Shown here: positions 50,630 to 63,572 of the stretch, piece by piece
Layout of the letters: every line of letters begins with the position of its first letter
Position numbering within the stretch: the stretch's first letter is position 1
Assembly: GCF_029962835.1 (NCBI RefSeq)
Contig: NC_080583.1
Coordinates: 1,426,001-1,490,000 of the forward strand
DNA: 64,000 bases
Reading direction: 5' to 3'
Origin: Magnolia sinica
Taxonomy: Eukaryota > Streptophyta > Magnoliopsida > Magnoliales > Magnoliaceae
The notes under the pieces: model-generated
What the model saw: only the letters and a program-made list of their open reading frames with translations
Told to the model about the DNA's origin: nothing
Databases searched by the model: none
Made by a program: the position numbers and the translations under genes

Positions 50630-51930
50630 TGTTTTGAGTATCTTGCGATATCATCGATATATCCCACAACATATCTTCTATACCAACTGGGTGATACGAA
50701 ACCCAGCTTTAATATCAATTTTTCATAGCAATGTGCAATATATCACACGGTATCCCGATATATTGTGGATATTGTGAAACCCAACTTTAATATCAAATTT
50801 TCATAGTATCGTGCAATATATCACACGGTATCCCGATATATTGTGGATATTGTGATATCATGTGATATATCCACACTCCCCCTTCATAAATTCTTAATGT
50901 ATCATGCAATATATCGATACAAAGTGTGAAAATGAAAGGGATAAACGGAAACTGACACTATTTTTTCTAGAAAATCCTCAAAATTTCACAAAAATAGATT
51001 TTTATTTATTTATTTTTATTTTTTTTAAAATTTTTTGCAAAATAAAAAATAAAAAATCCTAGTACATCGTAAGGTGATTTTGACTAATCCACTCTAGTTT
51101 GTTGGAAGAAAATCTTCGAAATTTCTCCGAAATTGAAATCGGAAGTTTCTTAGGATCGGATTCTATTATAAAAGGTTCTTATTTTTAAATTTTGATTCTT
51201 TTTTTATCTGTTGTTAAATAGTGTAAAAAATGGTAAGAAGTCCATAATTCTTCATGTTTTGGATGAAAAATTATGAATTTGGAACTTCAATTTTGAGATT
51301 TGGAGGAGATGAGCCAAATTACAGAAAATTGGGAAAAGTAGAGATTTTCCCATTTTTTTACCAAATCAGTTGCAATTTTAGTGTTCAAACACGAAATCAA
51401 ACATGTATATAACCCGATCTACATTTTCTTGGCAATTTGGGGATTTTTCAGAAAAAAAAATAATTTTTAATTTTTTTAATTAAAAAATTATCTTTCAAAA
51501 TCCATAGATATATTTCTAGTTTCGACTTCTTTTGCTTTTGAATGTAATGCTTATATTTCTGTACATCATACATGTCTTCTTATATTTATAAATTTTATGA
51601 ATTGACTTTGAATATAGCTGCATCAATTCAGTCAATGTCAAATAACCCTATATAAAGGAAACCTATTATGTGTACTTATTATTATTATTATTATTATTAT
51701 TATTTTTGTGTGTGTGTGTGTGTTTTTTTTTCTAATAGCATATTGATGTCTTTTTAAACAATCCCTGAAGTTTCATTGAAAAATTCGACCAATTTCCCCA
51801 TGTATGTTTCCTAACAATAGCGATAAATTACGAGATACAACCGATATATCATGTGCAATAACTGATACGTATCTATATCCCAAGGGTGCGATCTATATAT
51901 TATGCGATAACGATACGAAAAACATCAGTT
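50630..51930. mobile_element. GATATATC-rich element with tandem repeat
   Basis: Left TGTTTTGAGTATCTTGCG with CGATATATCCC repeats; right inverted TGTTTTTCGTATCGTTATCG. Near the left end a 78-bp unit occurs twice (50699-50776 and 50777-50854; ATATATCACACGGTATCCCG in both). The interior is AT-rich with no transposase. Superfamily unassigned. Confidence 0.5.
51676..51722. repeat. (ATT)n and (GT)n microsatellites
   Basis: About 9 ATT units followed by 8 GT units. Confidence 0.95.
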
Positions 51931-52290
51931 TCCATCCATCATCCTTCCAGTTATGCACAGTGGGCTACATGAAGCAAAGAGCAGTTATGATGAATCGGGA
52001 CATGAATAGTGTCGCTGCCATTGTTCCATACAAGTGGGGCCCTTTGTTCTATGACCTAAATCATTGATATGATGTGTCCCAAGTCTCCCAGATTGGAATG
52101 TCCCCGCCATTCAATTGGTGCACCTCCAGTAGATGGTTAAGGAAGGAACATAGCAAGAGTACCAAGCATCCAGATTCTTGGCTAATCCACAAATCCACAC
52201 ATGAGCCCATCAGATCCATGGTCTGGATCACTGAACAATGGGCCCCACCAGTATGGTCAATGGACAAGAGTACCAGATTCAGGGTGATGT
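51931..52290. repeat. MITE fragment
   Basis: AAGTGGGGCCCTTTGTTC (52032), CATCAGATCCATGGTCTGGA (52210) and ATGGGCCCCACCAGTATGG (52239). No gene. Confidence 0.45.
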
Positions 52291-52920
52291 GATTTGTTGA
52301 ACCGAAATCAGGGTACCATACTTCCAGTGAGTAGGAGGAGGCAACATGAACTGCATTGGGGCTGCCATTATCAGACAGAAATTCATAGACGAAGCAATGG
52401 TAGCATTGGAGTGCAGTATCACCTGTTCAGTTGCATGGTTAGCAAGGTGTCGTGCTCGTTCCTTGAGTTGGATGGTTGGATGGTGTCCCCCGTCCGTAGT
52501 TCAATGATCGTCCATGGCCCCGATTGTGCTGTTGTCGTGCTTCCCCTGGCTAGGAATTGAAGAGGATTTGGTGGAAACGTTCACAGAGAGAAATCTGGAA
52601 GCTCACCATCGCTCGAGCTCGTTGTTGCCGTCCGATTCGTGTCCCCCCTCTACACCTTCAATCCTGATGGCCCGCCTCTTCAAGAATCTCCTCCTTCCGT
52701 GTGCGAGGCGTGGCAGCGGCGACGATCATAGCTGGGATTGTTTTCGTACGCTGCGACCAGGGCTGTCGAAAATTGCTCTCTCCTTTCTCGTTTTTGGCAG
52801 CCATTAAAGGCCAAATAGAGGTGGGTTTTCTCTCAAACCCTAGACAGAAGAAATCGGAAAGAAATGGAAGTTTTGGACCTCTGGCTATTTTTGTTTTCAG
52901 CCCAGCCTTCCTCATTTTGG
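52270..52920 (-). other. Leader-like, possibly transcribed segment, product unknown
   Basis: Minus strand: CTGTCTAGGGTTTGAGAG, typical of plant 5' UTRs, precedes an ATG at 52803 that opens a 48-codon ORF (MAAKNEKGESNFRQPWSQRT). The region is GC-richer than its surroundings. Further down, an open stretch reads LKERARHLANHATEQVILHS, with a GAACAG|GTGATA donor-like site inside. No family recognised; it could be a gene 5' end, a pseudogene or a captured fragment. Confidence 0.25.
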
Positions 52921-52981
52921 GCCTGAACCTTGATTTTAGGCCCGAGTTTTTTTTAGTGATTGGGCCCGTTTTGGGTCACCG

Positions 52982-53373
52982 TGGGACCCACCTTGATGAT
53001 GTGTTGTATATCCACACCGTCCATCCGTTTTTTCAGCGCATTTTAAAGATGGGTTTCCAAAAATTAAGCAGATTCAAATCTCAGGTGGACCGCACCACAA
53101 GAAACAGTGGTGATTGAACGCCAACCATAAGCAGATCCAAAATGTTTATTTGCCATCCAAACCGTTGATAAGGTCAACCAGACCTTGATAAAGAGATAAT
53201 ACAAATGTCAGTTTGATCCAAAACTTTTGTGGCCAATGCAAAGCGTTTAATGGTCACTCACCACTTTTTCCAGTTGTATATCTACTCAAGTCTTGTGATA
53301 ACGTCCAAAAATGATCTGAAAAAGTGGATTGGCTGCTTGGATATACCACACATTCATCAAGGTGGGCCCACAC
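52982..53373. mobile_element. GTGGGCC-type MITE, full length
   Basis: Left GTGGGACCCACCTTGATGAT with CCACACCGTCCATCCG; right inverted ACACATTCATCAAGGTGGGC. Inner arms TCTCAGGTGGACCGCACCAC, GTGATTGAACGCCAACC. One of the clearest copies of the family (about 390 bp). Confidence 0.8.
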
Positions 53374-55187
53374 TGTAACGGTAACTCCCAAGGTGTTGTA
53401 TGCCTTTTGAATTTTCGTTGTGGGGCACTTTCTAAAAACTAATAAGGGCAAAAATGTCCAAATGCATTATATATATATACACACACACAGATAAATGTCC
53501 AATCCAATCCTAGGTTCCACTATATGAAAATTAAGTGTTGGTTTTGTTCCTCTAACTGTCTTTCCTTTTTTTTTTTTTACAGGTGTGGCCCAGTTGATCA
53601 ATGATAGATAAACATCCATGTTAGAAATAGGGAATTTATCAATTTTAGGGTGGTTGGGCTTGGGCCCAACTAATATTTTTGAACCCAGGCTTTGGCTGAT
53701 ATGTTAGGCCATGCCAAGCTCGGGCCAGACCAGGGCTAGTCAAACCCAGCCCAGCCCAAGTTTAATCTGGTTAAACAGTCCGGCCAGGCCCAGCTTGTTT
53801 TGTAATGAAGCGTTCATCTAGGACATTGAAAGCACGGTGTTGTGTGGGGCCCAATGCATACGAACTCTCCAAATTCAGACTGTTGAATGTTCAAGTAGGA
53901 TAAGTCTTCGACGGGCATTAAAAAGAACTTGTTAGTTTCCAAGGCCATGCTTTATTTTTGTGCATGGACGTGCCTACGGGACAGTTGAGCAGGCTGAATT
54001 TTTAGCCAAATGATCTAGATAGTGGGTCCCATCTGATTCGCGGCTGATATGTCCTACAAACTGATGTAGAACGGGGCTCACGGATAATTTCATAGCCAAG
54101 ATGGATCAGAAAAGGCTCGATTGGAGATGAAGGCAATCCAGACCGTCAAAACTTAAAACGGACGAATCTTGCAAACCTGAATGAGTTATCAGATATACCA
54201 TATATGATTTTGGGGTAGGACGAGCTACTTTAGCTACCCAATCCGCTACAGTGGGTTTCCCACAGGGGATTTGCCAGATTCCATTATATCGACGGTTGAA
54301 ATCCCTGTATATTTTTGTTTTTACTATTTTTAATAAATTTTAGTTTGATTGTAACTCATCGTAGGTTGGGCTCCAGGAGTGTTGGATGATTCAGCCAAAT
54401 AGGACCCTTGCAATTTTTGGCCGAAAATTATGCACTCCAGTAAAAATCATGAGCATCTATAAATACTAAGTTTAGTATTTACGGTAAGTCACGATTTTAG
54501 AGAGTTTTAGATGTAATTGAATTCGAAAACTTCTCCCTGAGGCTCATAGCTTTATTTATAGAGTTGTAAACTAGTTTTTCATCATTTATTTTGAATTCCA
54601 CTGTCCTTCCCTGCGTCACAAACACCCAGGTGTGGCGAATGAAAAGGATGAACCGTGTAAGAACCAAACCATTCTTGCAACCAGTGTAGAGAGACTGATC
54701 TTTCCTTCTTGGGTCCATATCGTTTTGGGTGGGACAACGAAAGGACCACATCTCATCATCAGCATCATCTGTCCACCAACCTTAGTGCTGTTGCATAACC
54801 AAAAATTAAAAAAGGATGGGATGTATTTTATGAGTCTAGTGGAACAAAAGGTGGGGTCCAATTTCACATGAAAGACATCCGGCCATCCATTTTCGTTATG
54901 GGACACGTGTCTGGTCGAAAATAATGCTTAAACCTTCTGCCTTAATAATCTGCAACTTTCACTCCTTGGGTGGGCCACGTCACAGAAAGTAAACTGGCAG
55001 ATGAGAGAAATCATTCTAGTCATCCGTTCGTCAGGTAATCTGGCTCCCAGAAGTGAAGTAGCCTGATTTTTGGGCCAGTGGATTTGAACAGTGTGGCCCA
55101 CCTTATGGAAATATCTTATCAAGCACATGGGTTCTATATTGGCACGTATGATTGCTTGTGAATAGGCAGCTCATAAAGGGGTGGAAT
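53374..55187. other. Intergenic, no gene recognised
   Basis: 53640-53810 is rich in GGGCTTGGGCCCAAC and CCAGCCCAGCCC motifs like hAT subterminal repeats. 54730-54990 has MITE-type fragments (GGTGGGCCACGTCACAG). No coding sequence. Confidence 0.4.
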
Positions 55188-55860
55188 TAGGGGCTGTCAA
55201 CGGGTCGGGTTTGGGTCGGGTCAAAAAAATCTCAGGTTGAGGCTGATCGGATCGGGTCTTGCTGGTTTAGGTCTTATTGGACCCAGACCCAGATTAGATC
55301 GGTTCGGGGTAGCTGCAGTACCCATCAGGTCTTTGGGTTTTGGTTTGAAGTTGGTGTGGGTTGGGTCCCTCTTAGGGCTGGAAATGAACTAATTTGGGCC
55401 GGGCGAGAATAGGTATGGGCCTGCGGGACTAGCACAGGAAGCCCAGCTGAGCCCAAAATGGTTGGGCCTAGACCCAACCTGAAGTGACTTGACCATAACA
55501 AAAAAATGACAAAATCCCTCTTTCCCATTTAAATGTTCCTATATCTATTCGTTGATCAATTGAGCCACATTGCACAAAGATATAGACATTTTAGAGGGAT
55601 GAAACCAATAATCTACATTCAATTCATTTTCTTGCATAAAGGATTAGGAAAATGAGTAATGCCTCCTAAAATCACTTATTACTGAATTGATTGAATAACA
55701 TTTTTGTGAGATGTAATGCATGTACTTACAAAGTCAGGTTGGGCTAAAATGACTTGAGCCCGCCCAGTCAAACCCAAATTCGGTCGAATGTATGCTACGC
55801 CCAAGCCCAATCTGTGCGGCCCATTGCCGCTTTTAGGCCCTGCTTCTGCATTGAGTAAGG
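55188..55860. repeat. hAT-like terminal sequences, fragmented
   Basis: TAGGGGCTGTCAACGGGTCG at 55190 is a typical hAT end, followed by GGGTCGGGTC repeats. TAGGGCTGGAAATGAACTAA at 55373 and inverted CAGGGCCTAAAAGCGGCAAT at 55845 may bound a second element of about 470 bp. No matching 8-bp duplications were found. Confidence 0.4.
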
Positions 55861-57361
55861 GCATTTTCAAAGCCTAGCACACCTAAATACATGGATAGAT
55901 CAAATACAAGGTTCCCGCTTTGACACATGCATGGTGTGAATATTTGTGTGGGTCCGCTAACCCTATTTCAGTGTTATAATAATTAGTGTATATTATATAT
56001 AACACTAGGGGATATGGCATGTGTGATCTATGTGTAGGGAGGATGAGATAAAGAGAAGAGGGAGAGAAAAAAAAATAAAAATAGAAAGAGGCTGAGTGAT
56101 CGGATTCTTCCATGACGACTAAAAACACCCAAGTAATGGTTGCATAAAAACACCCAAGTTCATGGGTTCACAATGTTTTAAAACCTAATATTTATTAGTT
56201 TTTACTCGATGTTGATAGATAATAAGCTAAAAAACTAGCTAGATTTAGAACTCAAATAGGGCAAACCATTATGTAAAGTGAGAATAAGATATTGAGTATA
56301 TTTTTGTGTGCGAGCTAGTATAAGAAATGTAAGTCATTGATCAAGTCTAAATCACCCGGATAAAGAGAAGATACAAAAAATCAAATTAATAAAAGAATCA
56401 TGCCGGCCACACCGTGTGAAATTAGCAATTTTGAGAGTAATTTTACATTGTCATCATTAATGTGGCCCATGCAGGTTTTTAATTTTATATGGTTCAAATA
56501 ATAGTTCTTACTTAATGAAGGTAGTGGATTTTACATATACAATATAATAGACCCTACGTAGGGTCACATAATCTCTTCATGCCAGCTATAGAGAGGAGAG
56601 GAGATGAGATGAGAGCCCCTGCTTTATAATAAGTGAGGGAAGCAGGTTGAATACAAGTCATCCCTTGTGCCCTAAAATTTCAACCCTTCTTATCGAAGGG
56701 CTACATTTTTACGGCAAATAAAATCTTCAAAGCTATTCGTGTATAACACGGCAAAGATGACTATTAAAACTAACTGGACCTGACCTAGATCCAACCTGAC
56801 CTAATTTCGACTGAATCTAAAATGGTGGACCCACTAGACCTGGTTTTTAATCAGGCCCAAAATGGGAACCAGAGCAGATTTCGAAACGGATGCAAAAAAT
56901 TGAACACGGACCTTTTAAATTTGGGTACCCGTGGTCCCAATACCCATAAACGGTCCTCAAATTAGCAATTTGCCAATGGTATTGGCATCCACTCTCATTG
57001 TTGAGTGGTATACCAGTGCAAAAGTTGCAACCCTAAACTTACCAAAGAAGGAAATTCACGTGGACATTCCAATTAATTGATCTTGACTTTCCATTAATTA
57101 ATCATGTGATTCATAGTTTGTGAATCGAGAAGTTAAGATTGTTTTTAGAGTAGGTCCAATCAACAATTTGAACAAGATACAGATGGGTCCATTGTTGATG
57201 GCTTTTGACTTCAAAAGGCTATCCTAACAATAGGAAGAATCTCTTGGACATATGCTATAGAAAAAGAAAGCTAACATTTAGACGGGTCGTGGATCTAGTC
57301 GGTTTGGTTGGGTTACATTTAGCTTAAGTCTATTAATTTACTAAATAGGCCAAGAATTTTT
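55861..57361. other. Intergenic, nothing recognised
   Basis: AT-rich; 56760-56960 contains GACCTGACCTAGATCC-type repeats recalling hAT subterminal sequence. No gene. Confidence 0.4.
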
Positions 57362-57769
57362 TGCTAGGGAAAGAGATCCATTCTCGATCATGAACAGAGT
57401 AATATCAATCAAAAGAAAAAATAAAAAATAAAAAGAGAAAATATGCAAACTACAACACGGAGATTTATATGGTTCCCTTTTAGTATGTCTATGGATTCAC
57501 ACCAACCTACTATACTTAAAGGCAAAAATGAAAGAAACAACTCTCAATACAATAACGTTTATCTCTCTCCCTCTCTTTCAACAAAATATACATTACCCAA
57601 AATAAACTAAGGTTTAAATAAAACTATATAAAATTACAAAATTGCCCTTCCAGCTAGGGGGCGTTGCCCCCCTACAGCTCCCAGCAAGCTTAGCGTGGAC
57701 ATCGACCCACGATAGTATTGGTTGGATGTACAATACATCTCTAATGATTAGGCTCCACAAATCCTAACA
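57362..57769 (-). repeat. Possible solo LTR (copia-like)
   Basis: Minus strand begins TGTTAGGATTTGTGGAGCC and ends TCTTTCCCTAGCA (TG..CA). It has the GGGGGGCAACGCCCCCTAG palindrome and GTAATTTTATATAGTTTTAT stretch common in plant copia LTRs. Flanking bases are T-rich on both sides (TTTTT and TTTTC), so a duplication cannot be judged. Confidence 0.4.
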
Positions 57770-58075
57770 TTTTCACCCAAACTTAGATTTATAATATATT
57801 AGGGATGACCTTCACCAACTAAAATAGAGGAGCATGGTGGAAAGAAGAGGAAGAAATCACTGCATTGTTCTTCTAAGATAATCCTTAAAATCCACAAAGT
57901 TTAAAAGTTATAAAGACAAGAAATAAAAAATTAATATTGAAAAGTGTTACTTACAATGGACCTCATGGAGTTACATAAATAAGATTTTGTGGACTCTTAA
58001 TTCAACTTAAAATAGTAGAACTTTTCAAAATAATGAACTTCGGAAAAATAACAAAAGGCTTATAATTATAACCAA

Positions 58076-58201
58076 ATTTGCTTGCTCCGGTGGTAGATTC
58101 TCAGGAGTTTCAACACCCAGTCAAGGGTTCGAGTATCCATAGGTGGTGAAATCCCACTATGGCGTGAGTATGTGGGGGGTGTGAGCGCTTGTAAAAAATA
58201 A
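58076..58201 (+). mobile_element. SINE, same family as 4.7 kb
   Basis: GCTCCGGTGGTAGATTC (A box), GTTTCAACACCCAGTCAAGG and GGGTTCGAGTATCC (B box) are followed by GTGAAATCCCACTATGGCG, GTGTGAGCGC and a short A tail near 58192. The order matches the reverse complement of the 4.7-kb copy. Flanks GGCTTATAATTA and GTCTTATATGAT may be a decayed duplication. Confidence 0.7.
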
Positions 58202-59159
58202 GTCTTATATGATATTGAAACAAAGGACTCGAAGCACAACTAAACTTTTAAAGCTCTAAAAATAGTAAAATTTTAACTTATTAAAACTAAGCAAAGTTAA
58301 TTTTACCCTTAAAACAATCGGCTTTTGCAAAATTGTTTGCAAGCCAATAATCCTTGGTTGATTGGATATGATGTAAAACTCATCCTCTCTTTTTAGTAAT
58401 ATACTTGTTGATATTGGTGCCTTCAATCTGTATTGAAACATGGGAGTTCGATCGATTGAGCGCAATCTTGATTAATCGAGAAAATTCTAATTTATCTAGT
58501 TAACTCTCTGGACAATTTTGGACATGTTTGATCAATTAAAAATAATGGCTCAATCGATCGAGATTATTCGAAAAATACATGTTTGCTCTCTAAATATTTT
58601 TTAGCATGTTCAATTGATCAAACATTACAGGGTTGATCGATCGAAGATTCGATCGACGATTTATGTAATTTCTACGTAAGTGCACGATTTGTTTGTAATT
58701 CTGTACATAACCTTATATAAGCGCGTGTAATGTGAAATTAGGGTTAAGGAACGAATGTGGGAGAGTTTAAAAGAGCTTTCTATGGTTTTGAAACAGGATT
58801 TTGTCTTAGGAGACAAAGGGTTTCGAGATCTTTAAGTCACCCATCTCTTGTAATTCTTCGTTTATAGTAAACTGTTTTGTCGCTTGGTATCATGGCTTTA
58901 TCCCTATGCCCAACATGTGGCAACTGTGCACAACAATATTATCATCAATATATATTAAGGGACTTTAATACTTCACAACATGTGTGTGTGTGTGTGAATC
59001 TCATAACCACTCATAAAATTATGGCCATGAAAAGTTACAGCATGCATTAGGTTGTTTTTATCCAAATTTGAACTTTCTAGCCTACTTTTTTCAATCTTGA
59101 TTGTCCTTTTAAATTGCTAGCAACTTGTTCTACATGACAAACCCACCTAGACTTCCTTT

Positions 59160-59282
59160 TTTATATATACACACCCCCTCACACCCACACACACGACAAT
59201 GGGTACTCAAACCCACAGCCTTAATGTTGAAACTCTTATGAGTCCACCACTAAGCCATAAGTTATGACCCAACCCACCTTCA
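59160..59282 (-). mobile_element. SINE, diverged copy of the same family
   Basis: Minus strand: TATGGCTTAGTGGTGGACTC (A box), GAGTTTCAACATTAAGGC, GGGTTTGAGTACCCATTG (B box), then GTGTGTGTGGGTGTGAGGGG and a TATATATAAAAAA tail. More diverged than the other two copies. Confidence 0.65.
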
Positions 59283-60927
59283 CTCAACACAATGGAATTC
59301 TAGTTTTAAAATGAAAGTTATGGACAAAGAAAATCATGGACTACAAAATAATCATTAACATTTACCGGCGAGTTTTTTGGCATTAGGAATGAGATGATTG
59401 TTATCTAATAAATTTAAAATTTCTAATTATTATCTAAATAGAACCCTTTTTTCCCACTAATCCACCAGCTTTAAGGGTTGGAAAGGATAATCATTTTTTG
59501 TTATACATTTCCACACCTTACACACCTCATATTTAAATGGCCCCTAAAAGTATGCCAGCTTGGCCTAAAGTAGTAGATACATACATACATACATTCCATG
59601 CATGTTGTTATATACTTATGTTTCATTATTTTATTTAGGTTTTTGTCAGCTCATGTAGGGATAGATGGCCCACCTCATTAATAACTTACATGTGCAAATT
59701 GGTTCAGGCAGAGCTCAACTTAAACCCAACCCATTTACTGAAATGGGCCATCTTGTCTAACAATAACCTAACCATCTGACCATACTTGTCCGAACCTTCC
59801 TCAGAAGACCCTAATGCTCAACCCGGCCCATTTGCACCCGTACCATAAACTAATAACTTTCATTGATACATTATCCTCAATCACGTGATACTTGTAATTT
59901 TGGCCCATCAAATACGGGTTGGAGCTGATGGACAGCCTAAAATCATTGACCACCTATCCATGTTTTCTGGTACAACCAGAATCATTGTAACTCAGTGAAC
60001 TACGTGCACCGAACCATTTCTCAGAATAGAAAAGTCTTATGTATTCTGGTTGGCTTATTAGCGAGGAAAAGTCATCCTGTAGACTAAGTGTATGAGAACC
60101 ATCTCATGCACCTACTTGCATGTGGACTAGTTGGTGTCTGTATCACTGATCTATACGGTCCATCAACTCAAGGCCGCTCTTCATGTGCTGTCTTAAAATA
60201 ATTACATTGATGAAGATGATCTGAACCATTTATATGGTGGAATTCAAATTGGATGGACAAGATCTTTCATGTTGGATATGAGATTTAGGACCATCTAATA
60301 GTTGTGCTTTTCGCTAGTAGTGGAAGAAGAGTGGAATAAAGTTAATGGACGGTCCGGATTTGTGATGTAAACACCCACAAGTCCAAATACAACTAAGTGT
60401 ATTGTAAGGCTTCCATACACTCAGTCCACTTGATTGAGGAGACTCACATGCAGTTTGGCCGACACCACTAAAACGACAATACCTACACCCTTTATATTAT
60501 ACATAAATAATGAATTATTAAAATAATCTGTTATCATCCATCTGTCCAAAGCGCGTGCGCTCTAGTAACAGTAGACTTGCATGTATCAAATATATTTTTA
60601 TTACATTTTAATGGATATTTTATCTTTTATTTTTATTTTTATTTTGTATTTGCTAGACTACCTGGGTACGTTTGTCACTGTTTATTAAATGGTGGCCACT
60701 CATTAATCATCAACACGTGGCAGGCATGTCTATCGATCCTGGCCATTGGAATCTTGGGATCCAATGTGGATGGAGCATAGTTATGAGATGATTGAACAGA
60801 CAGATATCTTTCAGTGAATGGTCGATGATCCATATCCAACGGCCGAGATTAGATGAATCCAACGGGTGAGATTAGATGGATGAGCATGATTTTTGGGTCG
60901 TGACTTGCCTAACCCTAAGCTCTTTGG

Positions 60928-61354
60928 GACCCACGCGATGTCCGTATCATATCCATTCTGTCCATCGGTTCCGCCAGCCTATGTTAGGATGTGATTTAAA
61001 AATTCAGTCAGATTCAGAACTGAAGTGGGCCACCCCATAAGAACGAGTGGGGATTGTAGGCCAACCATTGAAACCTTATTGGGCACCATAGAAGCTTTGG
61101 ATCATGCTGATATTTGTGTTTTCCCTTCATCCCGGTCGTTATAACCTTTTTAACGGTTTGGATGGCCTGTAAACATCACAATAGGACCCAGGAAGGTCAT
61201 GATCGTGGGTGTTTCCATCCCCTCTGTTTCCAGTCGGGTGGCTACCTGGATTTTGGATCTCCTTCACGTTTGGGCCAATGCCCTCAAATAAGCTGAAGAA
61301 ACGTATGGACGGAGCGGATATAACACAAACATCACGGCGGGCCCCACAGAGCTT
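60928..61354. mobile_element. GTGGGCC-type MITE, full length
   Basis: Left TGGGACCCACGCGATGTCCG with CCATTCTGTCCATCGG; right inverted GTATGGACGGAGCGGATATA with ACATCACGGCGGGCCCCAC. Interior GGGGATTGTAGGCCAACCAT. Confidence 0.75.
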
Positions 61355-61654
61355 GGGGTTACAGGCAAGTCAGCATCCCATATCAATTGGTCAGGTGGAT
61401 GACACGTGCACAAAGAAATGGACGGTTATAAAAATGATAACTAGCATTCAACGTGCATGCACGGCTCACCTTGTGAGTTGGTCGACATGACTCTAGGGCA
61501 GGACATACATGGGGTAGGGACCACCCTGTTGGACGTTCCAGGTCCTGCACATGTTCTGTTACATGTGCACGTGCGGTGTGCGTGTGTTGGAAGCATGATC
61601 AAGGGCGCATGGATCTCTCCTACAGTTGTTGTAGGGACCCATCTAACAAAATAC

Positions 61655-62040
61655 CATGTGGGGCCCTCAGTGATGTCTGTTACATCCTATCCCTCCATCA
61701 TTTCCATCAGCTGATGTCAAAACGGGACCGAAAATTTCAGACTTATCGAGATCTCAGGTGGGCCACACCAAAGGGTACACCGCGATGTTTACAAGCCTTC
61801 GGAACCGTTCATAAGTTGAGTCCGATCAGGATGGAGGAAAACCAAATATCTGCATGATGCAAAACTACGGTGGGCCCCAAGAAAGATTCAACGGTGGGCG
61901 TCCATCATCACTATTTTCTAGTGGTACGGCCTACTTGAGATTTGGATCGGCCTTTTTTTCTCAATCTAACGTCTCAACATCAGCTGGTGCAACTGATGGA
62001 CGGAGTAGATGTTACACATACATCAAGGTGGGGCCACTCA
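61655..62040. mobile_element. GTGGGCC-type MITE, full length
   Basis: Left CATGTGGGGCCCTCAGTGAT with CCTATCCCTCCATC; right inverted GATGGACGGAGTAGATGTTA with ACATCAAGGTGGGGCCACTC. Confidence 0.75.
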
Positions 62041-62664
62041 GAACTTGTGCAGGAACTTCCTGGCACTTGTCTTCAGGACTTCGAAAAAGACAAAAAGCGA
62101 CTTACAACTGCTTTCCTTAAAAGTTCGTCGCGATGTATCAGCCTTTTCTTTCGCCACTAGACAAGCGGTGCTCTGCGGTGAGGAGGACTGTTGCAACAGA
62201 AAACCCATCTATTGGACGGTCCGAAGCAACTGATTTCGAACCATCAGCGAAATTTCTTATTCCATCATTTATGTTGGAGCTGCGAATATGGACGATTTAG
62301 ATTCACCCTTACGGTGATGGATGGCAATGGACCAACATTCTGGTTAATCGCGTTGGAGAAGAGGATGGTTAGAAGATCAATGTGACACGTCATCACGTGT
62401 AGAATGCGGAGTCCGAACCTGAGATTAGGGTCAAATAGTCGCGCCCACGTGAAGCGTTCACATCAGTGTTCATATCGTGAGATGGACGGGAGTATTAAAC
62501 GCCCACGTTATTCTTCCAATACCTTCGTAAAATGGCCTCACAGATGAAGAATATTACTGACGTACCCTAACTGCAGTCCCCGAGACGGAAACGGATTGGC
62601 CACTGCCATGCCACCAGCAAATGGCTAGTGGTCGGTGCTCCGTGAGTCCCGACATATTACACTA

Positions 62665-62985
62665 AACAGCGTTGAATGAACGTCTACTATTAAAAACTTC
62701 TTGGGGCCATGAAAGTTTTGTATCAAGCTGATTTTTATTTTTTTCTTCCCTTCATTTGGGTCTGTGTGACCGAATCAACAGATTGGATGTCAAATAAACA
62801 GTACAATGGGCCTTGGGAGGATTTTAATGGTGGATATCCAATCACCATTGTTTTCCTGTGGTGTGGTCCACGTAAGATTTATATTTCTCTAATTTTTGGG
62901 ATCAAGGCCTAAAATTATCTGTAAAAATGGATGAACGTAATGGATGAAACACATACATCATGGTGGGCTCACATAGCACCGACCA
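62665..62985. mobile_element. GTGGGCC-type MITE, left-truncated
   Basis: It starts inside the family (GAATGAACGTCTACTATTAA) and ends ACATACATCATGGTGGGCTC. It includes TGTGGTGTGGTCCACGTAAG. Confidence 0.65.
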
Positions 62986-63038
62986 CCAACTGCCGGACTG
63001 GTGGCATGAGGAGTAGCCAATCCGTTTCCCCCCAAGGC

Positions 63039-63572
63039 TATAGCTGTGCAAAATCAGATCCGATCCGAATTGAAGGCCTGGATCAGTGCGGATCGAGTAG
63101 GACCACTCAAATCTGATCGTACATCAGATCGAGTTCGGATCGTGGTCAATTTGAACCGATCCGATCCGGTTGGGTCCTATATATAAGTTTTTTACATATA
63201 ATTTTTTAATTTTTACTTTTTACTACTCATCTCGAACTGAACCCTAACCCCTCTTTCTCTACCCTAAGGAAGCGCTGCACCCACCCATCTCTCCTCCTTT
63301 CTCTCCTGATTTCTCTCCTCCTTTCTCTCCCTCTCTCTCCCGATCTTGATTCCGCCCAATCACTGGACAGATTCAAATCAATCCGACTTGATTTAGTTTC
63401 CTAGACCGAGTCGGACTCGGTTTGGGTCAGGCCAGCAACGATTCGGATCAGATTGAGTCAGCCCTGCTGGACTCGATCCCGGATCGGATCGAGTTCGGGT
63501 TAGGTTCTTGAAAAATCAGATCGAGTCGAGTTAGGCCCAATCCGGTCCGACTCGACTTGATGCCCACCTCTA
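63039..63572. mobile_element. hAT-type MITE with imperfect 8-bp duplication
   Basis: The left end is TATAGCTGTGCA and the right end inverted is TAGAGGTGGGCA (9 of 12 match). The flanks CCCAAGGC (63031-63038) and CCCAAGAC (63573-63580) match at 7 of 8 bases, fitting an hAT duplication. The interior holds many GGATCGGATC/GACTCGAT repeats and a CT-rich segment (63255-63345). No ORF of note. Confidence 0.65.

Larger units (their letters stand above)
57770..60900. other. Intergenic between and around SINEs
   Basis: Apart from SINEs at 58.1 and 59.2 kb: AATCGATCGAG-type repeats (58440-58660), CATACATACATACATAC (59577-59594), MITE-like 60060-60430 and 60700-60890 (AACGGCCGAGATTAGATG and AACGGGTGAGATTAGATG, a 35-bp tandem pair). 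No gene. Confidence 0.4.
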
